The position numbers and the translations under genes are program-made. The notes beneath the pieces were generated by a model, which saw only the letters and a list, made by a program, of their open reading frames with translations, did no database searches and was not told the origin of the DNA. This document shows positions 1 to 10,590 of a DNA stretch of 64,000 nt, piece by piece. Each line of letters begins with the position of its first letter. The stretch's first letter is position 1. The DNA is from Sphingomonas corticis. GTDB lineage: Bacteria; Pseudomonadota; Alphaproteobacteria; Sphingomonadales; Sphingomonadaceae. The stretch covers positions 1-64,000 of the forward strand of contig NZ_JAAVJH010000012.1 of assembly GCF_012035195.1 (NCBI RefSeq), given 5' to 3'.

Positions 1-45
1 ATGGTACTATCGCTCAAGCGATGGAAGAGTAGGTCGTCGCCAGGC
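1..45 (+). rRNA. rrf: 5S ribosomal RNA, 3' end (partial)
   Basis: The first 45 bases read as the 3' third of a bacterial 5S rRNA: a hairpin arm (ATCGCTCAAGCGAT) is followed by GGAAGAGTAGGTCGTCGCCAGGC, quoted here in two parts because of its length, which matches the usual 5S 3' end. The gene starts outside the window. An initiator tRNA follows 90 bases later, the normal order at the end of alphaproteobacterial rrn operons. The exact 3' end is uncertain by a few bases. Confidence 0.85.
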
Positions 46-135
46 ATTGCAGCCTGCGTACCCAGAAGAACCCGTTCACCCGCCTTCCCACCACAAGGCA
101 CACCACACACCGCATCCTTGCGGACATTACCTCGA

Positions 136-1818
<1,683 letters not shown>

Positions 1819-2064
1819 TGCGCATCGTCCTCCGATCTCGATTATGGACGATCGCCGCCGTCGCGCAACGCGGAGCGGACGTACTCGGCCGCCGCCTGCC
1901 GCGCCAGCAGACGCACGAGCTCCGCCTCCGCGGGCGGCGCGACAGGCCCCGAGGTGGACAGTTCCGTCCTTGCAGGCGGACGAGCCGAGATCCGCGTGGC
2001 GGCCATGCCGACAATACGGGAGCGTCCGCTTGCCTTTGCTGAAAGGAAGTCTCATATTTCTTCC

Positions 2065-2574
2065 ATGGCGACCGTGACGGGAAAGCGGATCGGCGAAGCC
2101 CTCCTGGCCGCGCGAAAGGCGAAGGGGATGACGCAGGCGCGTCTCGCCAAGAAGGCCGGCGTCGTGCGCGAAACCGTCTACAGGCTCGAGGCAGGACGGC
2201 TGCCGACCGCGTGCGTCCTAAACCGGATCTGCTTCGTCCTCGACGTCGACATCGAGAGCTTCGATTTCAAGCGCAAGGAGACGGACGCCTATGCGCAGCA
2301 TCCGCCGCTCACCCTGCTGCGTGACCGGCGGCGGAGCTTGGGACTCACCTTGGAACAGTGCGCCGCCAGGGCGGGGGTGAGCCCAGCCACACTCTCCCGG
2401 TTCGAGCGCGGCAGTGAGTGCAGCAGGGCGCTCGCCGCGTTCGACGCGAGCGGCCGGGCCGTGAGGCTCATCAACGAGGACTTCGCCGCTGCGCTCGGCT
2501 TCGCCTCATGCGACGAACTGGACCTGTACTGGCGCACGGGGCGCCTCCGTCAGGATCCCGCCGAAAGCCGCTGA
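2065..2574 (+). CDS. Transcriptional regulator with two XRE helix-turn-helix domains
   Basis: This 169-residue protein has two tandem Cro/C1-type HTH domains. The first covers about residues 8-60 (KGMTQARLAKKAGV, then TVYRLEAGR). The second covers about 85-140 (LGLTLEQCAARAGV, then TLSRFERGS). ATG 2065 begins right before the first domain, with AAGGAAG some 16 bases upstream. It is divergent from the serine recombinase with a 246-base shared intergenic region, so it probably represses or times integrase expression and itself. Two complete HTH units in one chain suggest binding to a paired half-site as a monomer or to an extended site as a dimer. This role is inferred from position. Confidence 0.85.
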   Translation: MATVTGKRIGEALLAARKAKGMTQARLAKKAGVVRETVYRLEAGRLPTACVLNRICFVLDVDIESFDFKRKETDAYAQHPPLTLLRDRRRSLGLTLEQCAARAGVSPATLSRFERGSECSRALAAFDASGRAVRLINEDFAAALGFASCDELDLYWRTGRLRQDPAESR

Positions 2575-3049
2575 CACCCACGGGCACGGCGGCTGCGGTC
2601 GGTGGTCAATGCCGGGCCCGACCCGGCCGACCTCCAGGGGCGTCGCGGCGACCAGGTCTTCGCCAGCTTGGAGGGATCCGCTTTGCGAACAACGTTCCAG
2701 GGTGCAGCATCGGCCGTCGTGTCGAGGTCGCCAGCGTCCGAACCCGCTGGTCCCGCTGCGCCCGATCCGAAGCCGAGAGAAGACATCGCATGCGAAAGAA
2801 CCTGCCAGCGATGAGGCGGAGCCGCGGGCACCTTTGCGGTCAAATTGAGGCCTCCCCACCGTGGCGATGCGGCGGAAGCCAGGAAACGTCGCATCGGGTT
2901 CGATGCCTGCGCGACGAGCCGGGGCGGGGTTCGCGAGGCGATCCGGAACCCGCAGGGCGCCGACTTCGAAGGGCGGTGGCATCGAACGGGGGCGCCGGTT
3001 CGATCGCCATCGCCAACCCACCGCGCGATGGCGCCCTAGGCGTGCCGGG
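2575..3049. other. Intergenic region without recognised gene
   Basis: This stretch of 475 bases lies between the XRE regulator and the esterase. Open frames exist on both strands because of the high GC, but none shows a recognisable domain, a convincing start or family-like composition. The promoter of the esterase should lie at its right end; I could not pick out clear -35/-10 boxes. Confidence 0.5.
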
Positions 3050-4009
3050 ATGACGGGGATCGACACACACTTTCAGCGGATGCTCGCCGAAGAGGCGGAG
3101 ATCGCGCGCAAGCAGCCGCGACTTCCAGTCGGCGGTCTTCCGGTCCAAATGGTGAGGGCGGGCTACAAGGCGCGTCGCCACCAGCAGGACCTGAGCCCCC
3201 CGGACGACGTCGACGCGCTCGATCTGCAAGTCCTCGGCGGGGCGGGCCACCGTCCGGCGCGGCTCTACACACCCCGGACGGCGGAGCCTCGGTCGGCCCT
3301 TCTGGTCTACTTCCACGGGGGCGGCTTCGTGCTCGGCGACCTCGACACGCATGACGGCCATTGCCGCAGGTTGGCGGCCGGGGCCGACCTGCGGGTGTTG
3401 GCCATCGACTACAGGCTCGCTCCCGAGAACCCGTTCCCCGCCGCCCACGACGACGCGCTCGCCGCCACTCTCTGGGCCTTCGAGCATGCCGCAGATCTCG
3501 GCGCCGATCCCACGCTCATCGCCGTGGGCGGCGATTCCGCCGGGGGCAATCTCGCCGCCTCGGTGGCCTGCTCGCTCGACGAAGAGCGGGGATGCCGGCT
3601 CGCGCTCCAGCTTCTCCTCTACCCGGTGATCTGGCCGGAGGAAGAGACGGCGTCGCGCCGGGATCTCGATGGGCCCGTGCTGACCCGCGACGCGCTCGCG
3701 TGGTTCGACGCCTGTCTCGCAGCCCGCGGCCACGCGCAGTCCGGAAGGGCCCTCCTGGGTGGTCGCACGTCGCGAACGCCGGCGCTGGTGGTGACCGCGG
3801 GACACGATCCGCTCAAGGACGAGGGACGCGCGTTCGCCGAGCATCTGGCCCGAACCGGGGTCGCGGTCGAGCATGTCGAGTTCCCGGCGATGATCCACGA
3901 CTTCTTCCTCATGCCTGATGTCTCGCCGGCGGTCGGGACCGTGGTGTCGGAGACCACCGAGGCGCTGAGACGCGCACTCGCACGCCCGCACACCGGGTCT
4001 GACAGGTAG
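3050..4009 (+). CDS. HSL-family alpha/beta hydrolase (carboxylesterase)
   Basis: This 319-residue protein is an esterase of the hormone-sensitive-lipase group. It shows the oxyanion motif HGGG near residue 89, the nucleophile motif GDSAGGN with Ser near 163, the acid in GHDPLKDEG near 252 and the catalytic His in MIHDFF near 283. Length fits the family. ATG 3050 starts MTGIDTHF; longer in-frame starts run into sequence unlike the family. It converges on the catabolic genes to its right. Since a Baeyer-Villiger-type monooxygenase lies in that block, a plausible job is hydrolysing the ester that enzyme makes. Substrate is not determined by the sequence. Confidence 0.93.
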   Translation: MTGIDTHFQRMLAEEAEIARKQPRLPVGGLPVQMVRAGYKARRHQQDLSPPDDVDALDLQVLGGAGHRPARLYTPRTAEPRSALLVYFHGGGFVLGDLDTHDGHCRRLAAGADLRVLAIDYRLAPENPFPAAHDDALAATLWAFEHAADLGADPTLIAVGGDSAGGNLAASVACSLDEERGCRLALQLLLYPVIWPEEETASRRDLDGPVLTRDALAWFDACLAARGHAQSGRALLGGRTSRTPALVVTAGHDPLKDEGRAFAEHLARTGVAVEHVEFPAMIHDFFLMPDVSPAVGTVVSETTEALRRALARPHTGSDR

Positions 4010-4202
4010 TGGTGCCCCACCGCGCAGCGGACGGTCGGAAGATGTCGCCTTCGCGACACCTCGTCAGGCAGACGTCCGCCGACACCGACGCCCCGCGGAG
4101 TGGATCCCGTCACATGTCGAGGCGCTCACGGGCGTCCGCGCGGCAGAACCCGCCGGATAGGCGAACCTCACGTGAGTCGCTCCTTGGCGATGAGGAGCGG
4201 CC

Positions 4203-5462
4203 TCACCCCGGCGAGGCGGAGGTGAGATCATCCCCGGGCTCGTCGACGCAAGAAACCGCGATTGATCGAGAGTTCGCCCAGAGGCCCCCGCGGATCGCAT
4301 CGAGGTAGAGGGCGACCATCGTCTCCGACGGGGGATCGTCGACCAATCGAGGGGCCACGGCTGCGCCGTCGACGAGAGCCTCCACGACGTGCGCTGCGAC
4401 TTTGGGATCCACCGGCCTGCAGGACCCGTCCGCGACGGCGTCAGAGATCCTTCCAGCCAGCCGAACGGTCTCCCGGGCCCCCCGACGAGCCATCTCCGCG
4501 CGCATCTCCCCCGGCAGCCCCAGGTGAGCGTCGAGACCGAGAAGCGGGCCATCGCCGAGGCGGAGGGCGACGAGGGAGGAGATGGTCATCGCCAATCCGG
4601 CGCCTTCGCCACCGGCCGTGCCGTCGGATCGGGCGTGCGCTCTTTCGAGCAGATCGGAGTTGCGGTCGAAGCACGCCTCGATCAGCTCGTCCTTGGACGT
4701 GAAGTGGTGGTAGAAGCTGCCATTGCTCACGCCCAGTTCGTCGGCGATCCGATCGACGCTCGCGCCGCGGTAGCCCCGTTGATCGATGACAGTCGCGGCC
4801 GCCGTCCCGAAGCGGTCGCGCATGGTGACGTCCACCGACCCCGGCAGCGCCTCGAGGTACAGGTCCCGATCGAAGGTGATGCCGATCCCCGACTCCAGAA
4901 CGTCGAGAAGGCGCTCTCCCAACCTGCCGAACTCGCACAGCGTATGGGCTTCGAGCCAGGTCGGGAGAGTGTCCAGCACCGAAAGGAGCTGATGCGCGCA
5001 CAGCGTCCCGCGCCCATCGCGCTCCTCGTCGCCCAGGAGCGCTCGCACCGCCTCGACGAGCTCGCCACGGAGGTTCAGCAGCGGTGCGTGCGGGGCGTCA
5101 TCGGGCACGCGGATGTTCGAGACGCGGACCAGCGGGATGTCGACGGACTGACGCGAACGGGCGACCAGGGACAGGTGCGAGAAGAGGAAGGCCCGGAGGC
5201 GTCGTGCGGCGGTGCGCTCGGCCGACGCGCGCCGTGCGCACTCGAGCTTCCAGAGGAGGGTGCGCTGCCGGCACGCAGCGACCAAATCCTCCTTCCGGCC
5301 GAAGTAGTAGCTCACGCTGGATTGATCGAGGCCGAGTCGCCGGGCCACGGCCTCAAGCGTCATCCCGCCCGCGCCGTGTCGATTGATCTCCATCGACGCC
5401 ACGTCCAGCATCTGCGCCTGCTTGGCATCGAACCGGTTCTTCCGCCGCGGAGCCCCGACCAC
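4203..5462 (-). CDS. Two-domain TetR-type transcriptional regulator
   Basis: This 419-residue protein contains two TetR units. The first has an N-terminal HTH (TLEAVARRLGLDQSSVSYYFGRKEDLV) quoted by its ends: MTLEAVARR and SYYFGRKEDL. The second begins near residue 225 with VDRIADELGVSN and GSFYHHFTSKDEL. Ordinary TetR proteins have one HTH and about 200 residues, so this is a tandem fusion that may act as an intrachain dimer. No ATG precedes the first HTH, so GTG 5462 is proposed; its ribosome site is weak. It is the last gene of a run of minus-strand genes (hydrolase, SDR, monooxygenase, regulator) and probably controls them. Confidence 0.88.
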   Translation of the reverse strand: MVGAPRRKNRFDAKQAQMLDVASMEINRHGAGGMTLEAVARRLGLDQSSVSYYFGRKEDLVAACRQRTLLWKLECARRASAERTAARRLRAFLFSHLSLVARSRQSVDIPLVRVSNIRVPDDAPHAPLLNLRGELVEAVRALLGDEERDGRGTLCAHQLLSVLDTLPTWLEAHTLCEFGRLGERLLDVLESGIGITFDRDLYLEALPGSVDVTMRDRFGTAAATVIDQRGYRGASVDRIADELGVSNGSFYHHFTSKDELIEACFDRNSDLLERAHARSDGTAGGEGAGLAMTISSLVALRLGDGPLLGLDAHLGLPGEMRAEMARRGARETVRLAGRISDAVADGSCRPVDPKVAAHVVEALVDGAAVAPRLVDDPPSETMVALYLDAIRGGLWANSRSIAVSCVDEPGDDLTSASPG

Positions 5463-5614
5463 GACTAGCCCGCCCTGCGATGGAGGGCGGGCATGAGCGA
5501 CATGGCGGCGGAAGTCCCCGCCGCCAGAGGCGACCCGCGGAACGCGAGTCCGTCGGTGCGTCCTTGCGTCACGGCCGCCGCCTTCCGGCAGGCACCGCGC
5601 GTCCACCTCGACTC

Positions 5615-7114
5615 TCACCCATAGGAGAACGCCGCGTCGTCGAGGTCGATCGACGGAAAGTCCCGACGATCCAGCCAATACTCCTGCGTATGACGCCACT
5701 CGGCCTTGCTGCCGCTCCTCGGCATGCGATGCATGTCCCGCGTCAGGTATCCGGGATTGAAGTCCGCGGGATCCACCCAAGGACCCAGCTCCATCCCCTC
5801 GTCCTCCGGGCGCAGCTGGACGCGGACGCGCGAGGCACCCCGTTCGTCCATGCGCCTCAGCAATCTCGGCACGAAATCACCGATGAGGTCCGCGCGGAGC
5901 GTCCAGCTCGCCCTGAAGTAGCCGAACACCCAGACCAGGTTCGGCACGCCGGTGAACATCATGCCGCGGTACGTTACCGACGCGGACAGATCCAAAGGCT
6001 CGCCGTCCAAGGAGAAGGCGATGTCGCCGAGGACCGCGAGACTGAACCCGGTCGCCGTGACGATCACGTCAGCGGCGAGGTTCTCGCCCGACCTGAGGAG
6101 CAGGCCGCTCTCGACGAACCGGTCGATCTCGTCGGTCACCACGGACGCACGGCCGGATCCCAGCGCCTTGAAGAAGTCGCCATCGGGAACGAAGCAGATG
6201 CGCTGGCGCCAGGGATCGTAGCTCGGAGTGAAATGCCGCGTGATCGTCTCGTGGTCGAGATGCTCGCCGAGCGCCTTCAGAAGCTCCTCGCGCGCACGCT
6301 CGGGGTTCGCCAGGATGCCCCTCGTCCTCTTCGCACCCTCGCTGAGGATCGAACGGCGCACGATCTCGTGGATCCAGGCCGGATCGACCTCCAGTTCGCG
6401 CAGGGTCTCGGCGAGTTCGTTCCGGTTCCGGCCGACCGTGAAGTAGCCGGGCGAGCGCTGAAGCATCGTCACGTGGGCCACGCGTGATGCGAGCGCCGGG
6501 ATCAACGTCGCGGCCGTCGCCCCCGAGCCGATCACGACGACACGCTTGTCGTCCAGATCGATGTCATCCGGCCAGTGCTGCGGATGGACGATCATCCCGC
6601 GGAAGTCGCTCATGCCCGGCCACTCGGGCATGTAACCCGCCGAATGGCGATAGTAGCCTTGGCACATCCACAGGAAGGAAGCTGTGACGATCCGCCGCTC
6701 GCCGCCCTCCCCGGACTCGATCGTCAGCGTCCACCGCGCATCCGCTTCGCACCAGTCGGCGGAGATGACGCGCGTGCCGTAGCGGATGAAGCGGTCCAGG
6801 CCGTTCTCCGCGATGACCTCGCCCATGTACGAGAGGATCTCCGACGCCGTGGCGATTGGCGGCCCGCTCCACGGTTTGAAGCCGTATCCGAACGTATGAA
6901 GGTCGCTGTCCGACCGGGCGCCCGGGTACCGGTGCGTGAACCACGTGCCGCCGAAGCTCGACTTCTCCTCGATCACCACGAAGCTCCGGCCCGGCGCCTG
7001 CGTGAGCAGGTGATAGGCGGAACCGATCCCGGCGATGCCCGCGCCCACGATCACCACGTCGAAGTCTTCAGCCTCGGCCGCGGCGGCCCCGCCGATCCTC
7101 GCCATCGTGTCCAT
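5615..7114 (-). CDS. Flavin monooxygenase of Baeyer-Villiger type
   Basis: This 499-residue protein has two Rossmann fingerprints: GAGIAG (24-29) for FAD and GSGATA (196-201) for NADPH. Between them lies FRGMIVHPQHW (171-181), the FxGxxxHxxxW signature of Baeyer-Villiger and related class B monooxygenases, and GGTW (55-58). Such enzymes insert one oxygen atom next to a ketone to give an ester or lactone, or oxygenate S/N atoms. ATG 7114 is preceded by GGGAGGA. The gene stands between an SDR upstream and a TetR gene downstream, and an esterase lies nearby, which together fit ketone breakdown. A 17-bp palindrome lies 30 bases upstream of the start. Confidence 0.93.
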   Translation of the reverse strand: MDTMARIGGAAAAEAEDFDVVIVGAGIAGIGSAYHLLTQAPGRSFVVIEEKSSFGGTWFTHRYPGARSDSDLHTFGYGFKPWSGPPIATASEILSYMGEVIAENGLDRFIRYGTRVISADWCEADARWTLTIESGEGGERRIVTASFLWMCQGYYRHSAGYMPEWPGMSDFRGMIVHPQHWPDDIDLDDKRVVVIGSGATAATLIPALASRVAHVTMLQRSPGYFTVGRNRNELAETLRELEVDPAWIHEIVRRSILSEGAKRTRGILANPERAREELLKALGEHLDHETITRHFTPSYDPWRQRICFVPDGDFFKALGSGRASVVTDEIDRFVESGLLLRSGENLAADVIVTATGFSLAVLGDIAFSLDGEPLDLSASVTYRGMMFTGVPNLVWVFGYFRASWTLRADLIGDFVPRLLRRMDERGASRVRVQLRPEDEGMELGPWVDPADFNPGYLTRDMHRMPRSGSKAEWRHTQEYWLDRRDFPSIDLDDAAFSYG

Positions 7115-7143
7115 GCCGTCCTCCCTTGGGCGAGGTGGATGGC

Positions 7144-7160
7144 GTCGAGCGCCGTTCGAC
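7144..7160. promoter_or_regulatory. Palindromic operator candidate upstream of the monooxygenase
   Basis: GTCGAGC-GCC-GTTCGAC has 7-bp arms with one mismatch, lies in the gap between SDR and monooxygenase, and closely matches the site at 33761-33777. Its size suits a TetR dimer, and TetR genes are nearby. Binding is inferred. Confidence 0.5.
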
Positions 7161-7373
7161 AAGAGAAAGATGACGGGTTCGATCCCCATGCGGCATGTTG
7201 CGAATCGTCAGCTCGATGAGGGCGTCGCGTCTACAAGCGCACCTCGCAACCTTGGCCACGATCCTCGTAAGCACGGGGAACAAACCAGCGCACGATCCGC
7301 CGCGCCGCTGACGACCGAAGAGGATCCGCCTCGGCCGACGCGTGTGGCGGTCGGCTCGGGAGAGAGGCGGATG

Positions 7374-8150
7374 TCAGCTGCGCTGCGAGGGTGCCGCCAG
7401 GCGCTCACGCCATTGCCGCCTTTGGAAGGCGAGCCGCGGCGCGATCTCCTGCAGCAGCGCCTCGGGAGCAGCTCCGACGGGGTAGTGCAGATCGTCGCCA
7501 TGGGCGGCCGACCACACCGCATCGGCCACCATCTCGGCCGAAAGCAGATCCGCGCCTCCCACGGCGCGGCGGAAGCTCAGCCCGCCGGCGTCGTCGTGGT
7601 CGAGCATGGGCGTGTCGATGAGGGCCGGCTCGACACAGGCGACGCGCACGCCCAGCCGCTCCCACTCGAGGGCCAGCGCCTCGGAGAGGCCGCGCACCGC
7701 GAACTTGGTCGCGGAATAGACGGCGAGACGGGGCGTCGCCTGGAGCGACGCCAGCGAGGCGATGTTGATCAGGCAGCCGCCTGCCGCGCTGCGCAGGAAC
7801 GGCAGCGCGGCGCCGGCGCCAAGCACCACGCCCTTGACGTTGACGTCGACGAGCGCTGCATGCGCCGCCGCCGTCTGCTCCTCGAACCAACCGAAGCGCA
7901 GGATGCCGGCGTTGTTGACGAGCACGTCGATGGCGCCGTCCGAACTGCCGGAGAAGCGCGTCAGCACGTCCGTCCAGGCATCCGCATCGGTGACGTCGTG
8001 AACGTAGCGCTCGAAACCGACCGGCAGTCCCCCCAACGCATCCGCAAGGTCGCCGACACCGACGCGCCAGCCGGCCGAGGCGAACCGAAGCGCTGTCGCG
8101 AGACCGATGCCGCCCGCGCCGCCAGTGATGAAGATCGAGCGCTGCGGCAT
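7374..8150 (-). CDS. Short-chain dehydrogenase/reductase (SDR)
   Basis: This 258-residue classical SDR has the cofactor motif TGGAGGIG (9-16), NNAG (79-82), the active-site Ser near 132 and YSATK with Tyr145 and Lys149. The family interconverts alcohols and ketones with NAD(P). An acidic residue follows the second strand (GDLADA), suggesting NAD(H) preference, which is inferred. The start is three bases after the hydrolase stop, so the two are co-transcribed. In this block it could form the ketone substrate of the monooxygenase. Confidence 0.93.
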   Translation of the reverse strand: MPQRSIFITGGAGGIGLATALRFASAGWRVGVGDLADALGGLPVGFERYVHDVTDADAWTDVLTRFSGSSDGAIDVLVNNAGILRFGWFEEQTAAAHAALVDVNVKGVVLGAGAALPFLRSAAGGCLINIASLASLQATPRLAVYSATKFAVRGLSEALALEWERLGVRVACVEPALIDTPMLDHDDAGGLSFRRAVGGADLLSAEMVADAVWSAAHGDDLHYPVGAAPEALLQEIAPRLAFQRRQWRERLAAPSQRS

Positions 8151-8153
8151 GAC

Positions 8154-9050
8154 TCACGCCTCGAGGAAGGCGAGGATGCGGTCGGCAACGAGGTCCGGCC
8201 GCTCGAGCTGCAGGAAATGGCCGCCTTCAATCACTTCGCGCGTGAGCCCTGCCGCGAAGCTCGCCTCCATGCCGTCCGACACCTCCGGCCCGATGCAGCC
8301 GTCGTCACGGCCATGAAGGTAGAGCGTCGGCACGGTGATCGGCCCACGAAGCGCCGAGCTCCGCTCCGTCCACTCCGGTCTCGCCGTCACGGGCGAGAAG
8401 GCCTGGCGGTAGTAGGCGAGCAGCTGCGACGGCACGCCTGGCTGCCGGAACATCGCCTTCAGGTCTTCGCGAGCCTCGGCAGGCAGCGCATATCCGGGCG
8501 ACCAGTCCTCCCAGAGCCGGTCGACGAGCGCGAAGTCGTGATGGGCGAGCGCGGCCTCGGCGATGGGCATCTGGAAGAAGTACATGTACCAGCTGCGCTT
8601 CTGCTGGACCGGGTCGGCCACCATCGCGGCTCCGACCCGGCCGCCCTCCGGCACCGACATCGCCACGAGCCTGGCGAAGCGTTCGGGCGCTGTGCGGGCG
8701 GCGGCGTAGGCGGCGGCGGCGCCCCAGTCGTGGCCCACCAGGGCTGCCGCCTTCTCCACCCCCAAACCCTGGACGAGCGCAACGGCATCGCCTCCCGTGG
8801 CCCATGGCAGGTAGCAGCCGTCGGGCGCAGGGCCGGTGGGCCAGAACCCACGCAAGTTCGGGGCTACGACGCGGTAGCCCGCCGCCGCCAGCCGCCGCAT
8901 CAGGGGCACGAAGGAGCGTGCGTGGTCGGGGAAGCCGTGGAGGCAGAGCACCAACGGGCCGGCGCCGATCTCCAGCAGGTGGAACTCCACCCCGTTCGCG
9001 GCGACCACGCGGCTGGCGACACTATCGGCAGCGACGCTCACCGCTTCCAC
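8154..9050 (-). CDS. Alpha/beta hydrolase, epoxide-hydrolase-like
   Basis: This 298-residue hydrolase has HGFPD (38-42) as the oxyanion region and GHDWGA with Asp108 at the nucleophile position, as in soluble epoxide hydrolases and haloalkane dehalogenases, rather than the Ser of esterases. A late GGHFLQLERP supplies the His. GTG 9050 is chosen because GGAGGAGGAAGG lies directly upstream; an in-frame ATG further up would add a basic, low-complexity tail. Asp at the nucleophile position excludes a simple esterase. It is the first gene of the minus-strand block ending with the two-domain TetR gene. Confidence 0.88.
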   Translation of the reverse strand: MEAVSVAADSVASRVVAANGVEFHLLEIGAGPLVLCLHGFPDHARSFVPLMRRLAAAGYRVVAPNLRGFWPTGPAPDGCYLPWATGGDAVALVQGLGVEKAAALVGHDWGAAAAYAAARTAPERFARLVAMSVPEGGRVGAAMVADPVQQKRSWYMYFFQMPIAEAALAHHDFALVDRLWEDWSPGYALPAEAREDLKAMFRQPGVPSQLLAYYRQAFSPVTARPEWTERSSALRGPITVPTLYLHGRDDGCIGPEVSDGMEASFAAGLTREVIEGGHFLQLERPDLVADRILAFLEA

Positions 9051-9413
9051 AGCCTTCCTCCTCCGAGATGGGCGAGTAGGCCGAGGTTGGACCAGCGCGC
9101 CTGACGGCGCAAGCGCCGGTCCGATGCGTCGACGCCCGCGCATCAGCGTCGTCGACAGCACCAGCCCCGTCTCCTCCCCGACGTGGCCCGACGGTCGCGA
9201 CGGAAAAGGGGTCTCCGCGCGCCGGAGCGTTGGAAGACGGCACAGTTGCTGTCCGCGCAGGTGGAGGTCCGCTCCGTTCCGGATCCCCCATGCTCTCCCG
9301 CGCCGCGTCCCGTCGTCCGCGGGAGCGACGTTTCGGGTGGGCCAAGACGCGGCCGGGATGTTACGCTTTGTGCTGTCGGGGAGCGAGAGGTCACAAGCTA
9401 GGAGGTTGCCGCC
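9051..9413. other. Divergent intergenic region
   Basis: These 363 bases separate the divergent hydrolase and small secreted protein genes and should hold both promoters. I see no clear palindrome or gene in it. Confidence 0.5.
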
Positions 9414-9758
9414 GTGATCAGGACGATCGTCGCTGTCGCGATGTCAACGGTGGCGTGCGCCGTCGCAGCCGCCGCGCAGCTGCCGTTCAACGCCCACTCG
9501 CTGCGCCCGGACGAGGAACCGGTCCACTACGAGATCCACGGCGTCGCCCAGGAGCCGGAGGGCGTCGTCGTTTCGCTCGGAGCCCGCCTTGCAAACGGCT
9601 ACGTCATCCCCATCCAGGTGGGACCGTTCCATCTGGAGCAGCGTGTCAGGGGTGAAGGCGGCTTCCGCGCGGACGCCGCGGCGAAGGCTCAGGCGCTGCT
9701 CCTGCTTACCGGCACGGCGCAACTCGTTCGTCCACCGGACGCGCGCGGCCGGAGGTGA
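9414..9758 (+). CDS. Small secreted protein of unknown function
   Basis: This 114-residue protein starts with GTG 9414, preceded by GGAGG at a good distance. The N-terminus is a short basic end followed by a hydrophobic Ala/Val-rich stretch ending in AAAAQ, a probable signal peptide with cleavage near residue 21. The mature part (LPFNAHSLRP onward) is a mixed polar domain with no motif I recognise. It should be periplasmic. It is the first plus-strand gene ahead of the HEPN-like and NACHT genes, but a 136-base gap and different location of the product argue against one system. Confidence 0.65.
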   Translation: MIRTIVAVAMSTVACAVAAAAQLPFNAHSLRPDEEPVHYEIHGVAQEPEGVVVSLGARLANGYVIPIQVGPFHLEQRVRGEGGFRADAAAKAQALLLLTGTAQLVRPPDARGRR

Positions 9759-9894
9759 GGCAGGTCGCGGCCGGCACGCCCGGCAGGCGAACCGCACCTC
9801 TTGTCGGAAGCATTCGAAACGCCTCCGCCATCAGGTCTTCGCCCATCGGCACGTCCGCGACACGGAGGACAACAGCAGCACGGCGAAAGATCAA

Positions 9895-10590
9895 ATGGAC
9901 ATCCTGTACTTCCTGCGCGAACGCCTGAGCTTCATCCGGCGGCACTACGACGCGGCGGTGACCGGCTTCGAGGAGACGAAGCGCCTGATCGAGGCGGGCG
10001 CTCCGCCGTACGACGCGACGCCGATCCATGAGGACGAGCCGCCCTTCCTCCAGGAGTGGATGGATGCGGACGCCTCGATCCAGGTCATCGGCCTCGGCTG
10101 CACGTCGCTCCTCAGCGACGCGCTGAAGCTGTACCTGGGGCATCTGCAGCGCAACCGCATCGGCTTCGAGTTCGACGACGAGGGCAGGCGCGCCATCCGA
10201 CGAAGCTGGGTGGCGGCCCATCGGGAAGCCCTCGGCGAGATCCTCGCAACGGATTGGATGGGCAGCGGGATCGACTTCGATCTGATCGAGCAGGTCGTGC
10301 TCGCTCGCAACCGCGCGCAGCACGGCACGGACCTGTTCGCGCTTCGTCCGGCGCACGACGCCGCCATGCTGCGGCGACACGCCCTCCCGCACTTCGCCGA
10401 GTCGCGCGAGGTCGAAGCGTGGATCGCCGCCGGCCGGCCGGAAGGCCTCTTCGGCGCTCCGGGCGTGACGGTCAGCCGGGAAGCGCTCTTCGCCGCCATC
10501 GCCGAAGTCGAACGGCTCGGTTCGTGGGTGGACGCCAATCTCGCGCGGGCGGACGATTGGCGGAGATCGCGTCGCTCAGGCGACAGCTGA
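9895..10590 (+). CDS. HEPN-like protein (candidate RNase) beside a NACHT gene
   Basis: This 231-residue, mostly helical protein is not one I can name. It contains ARNRAQHG, in which Arg138 and His143 form an Rx4H arrangement preceded by a long helix. That is the signature of HEPN domains, many of which are RNases in toxin-antitoxin, CRISPR and abortive-infection systems. ATG 9895 is proposed; the ribosome site is weak (GCGAAAG). A large STAND NTPase gene follows on the same strand after 339 bases. HEPN proteins are common partners or effectors of such NTPases, so a joint defence role is plausible but inferred. Without a structural comparison the HEPN assignment stays tentative. Confidence 0.7.
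   Translation: MDILYFLRERLSFIRRHYDAAVTGFEETKRLIEAGAPPYDATPIHEDEPPFLQEWMDADASIQVIGLGCTSLLSDALKLYLGHLQRNRIGFEFDDEGRRAIRRSWVAAHREALGEILATDWMGSGIDFDLIEQVVLARNRAQHGTDLFALRPAHDAAMLRRHALPHFAESREVEAWIAAGRPEGLFGAPGVTVSREALFAAIAEVERLGSWVDANLARADDWRRSRRSGDS

Noticed and set aside
2506..3066. Minus-strand frame of 186 codons beside the XRE gene
   Set aside because: It overlaps the XRE 3' end and the esterase start, with no recognisable domain or ribosome site.
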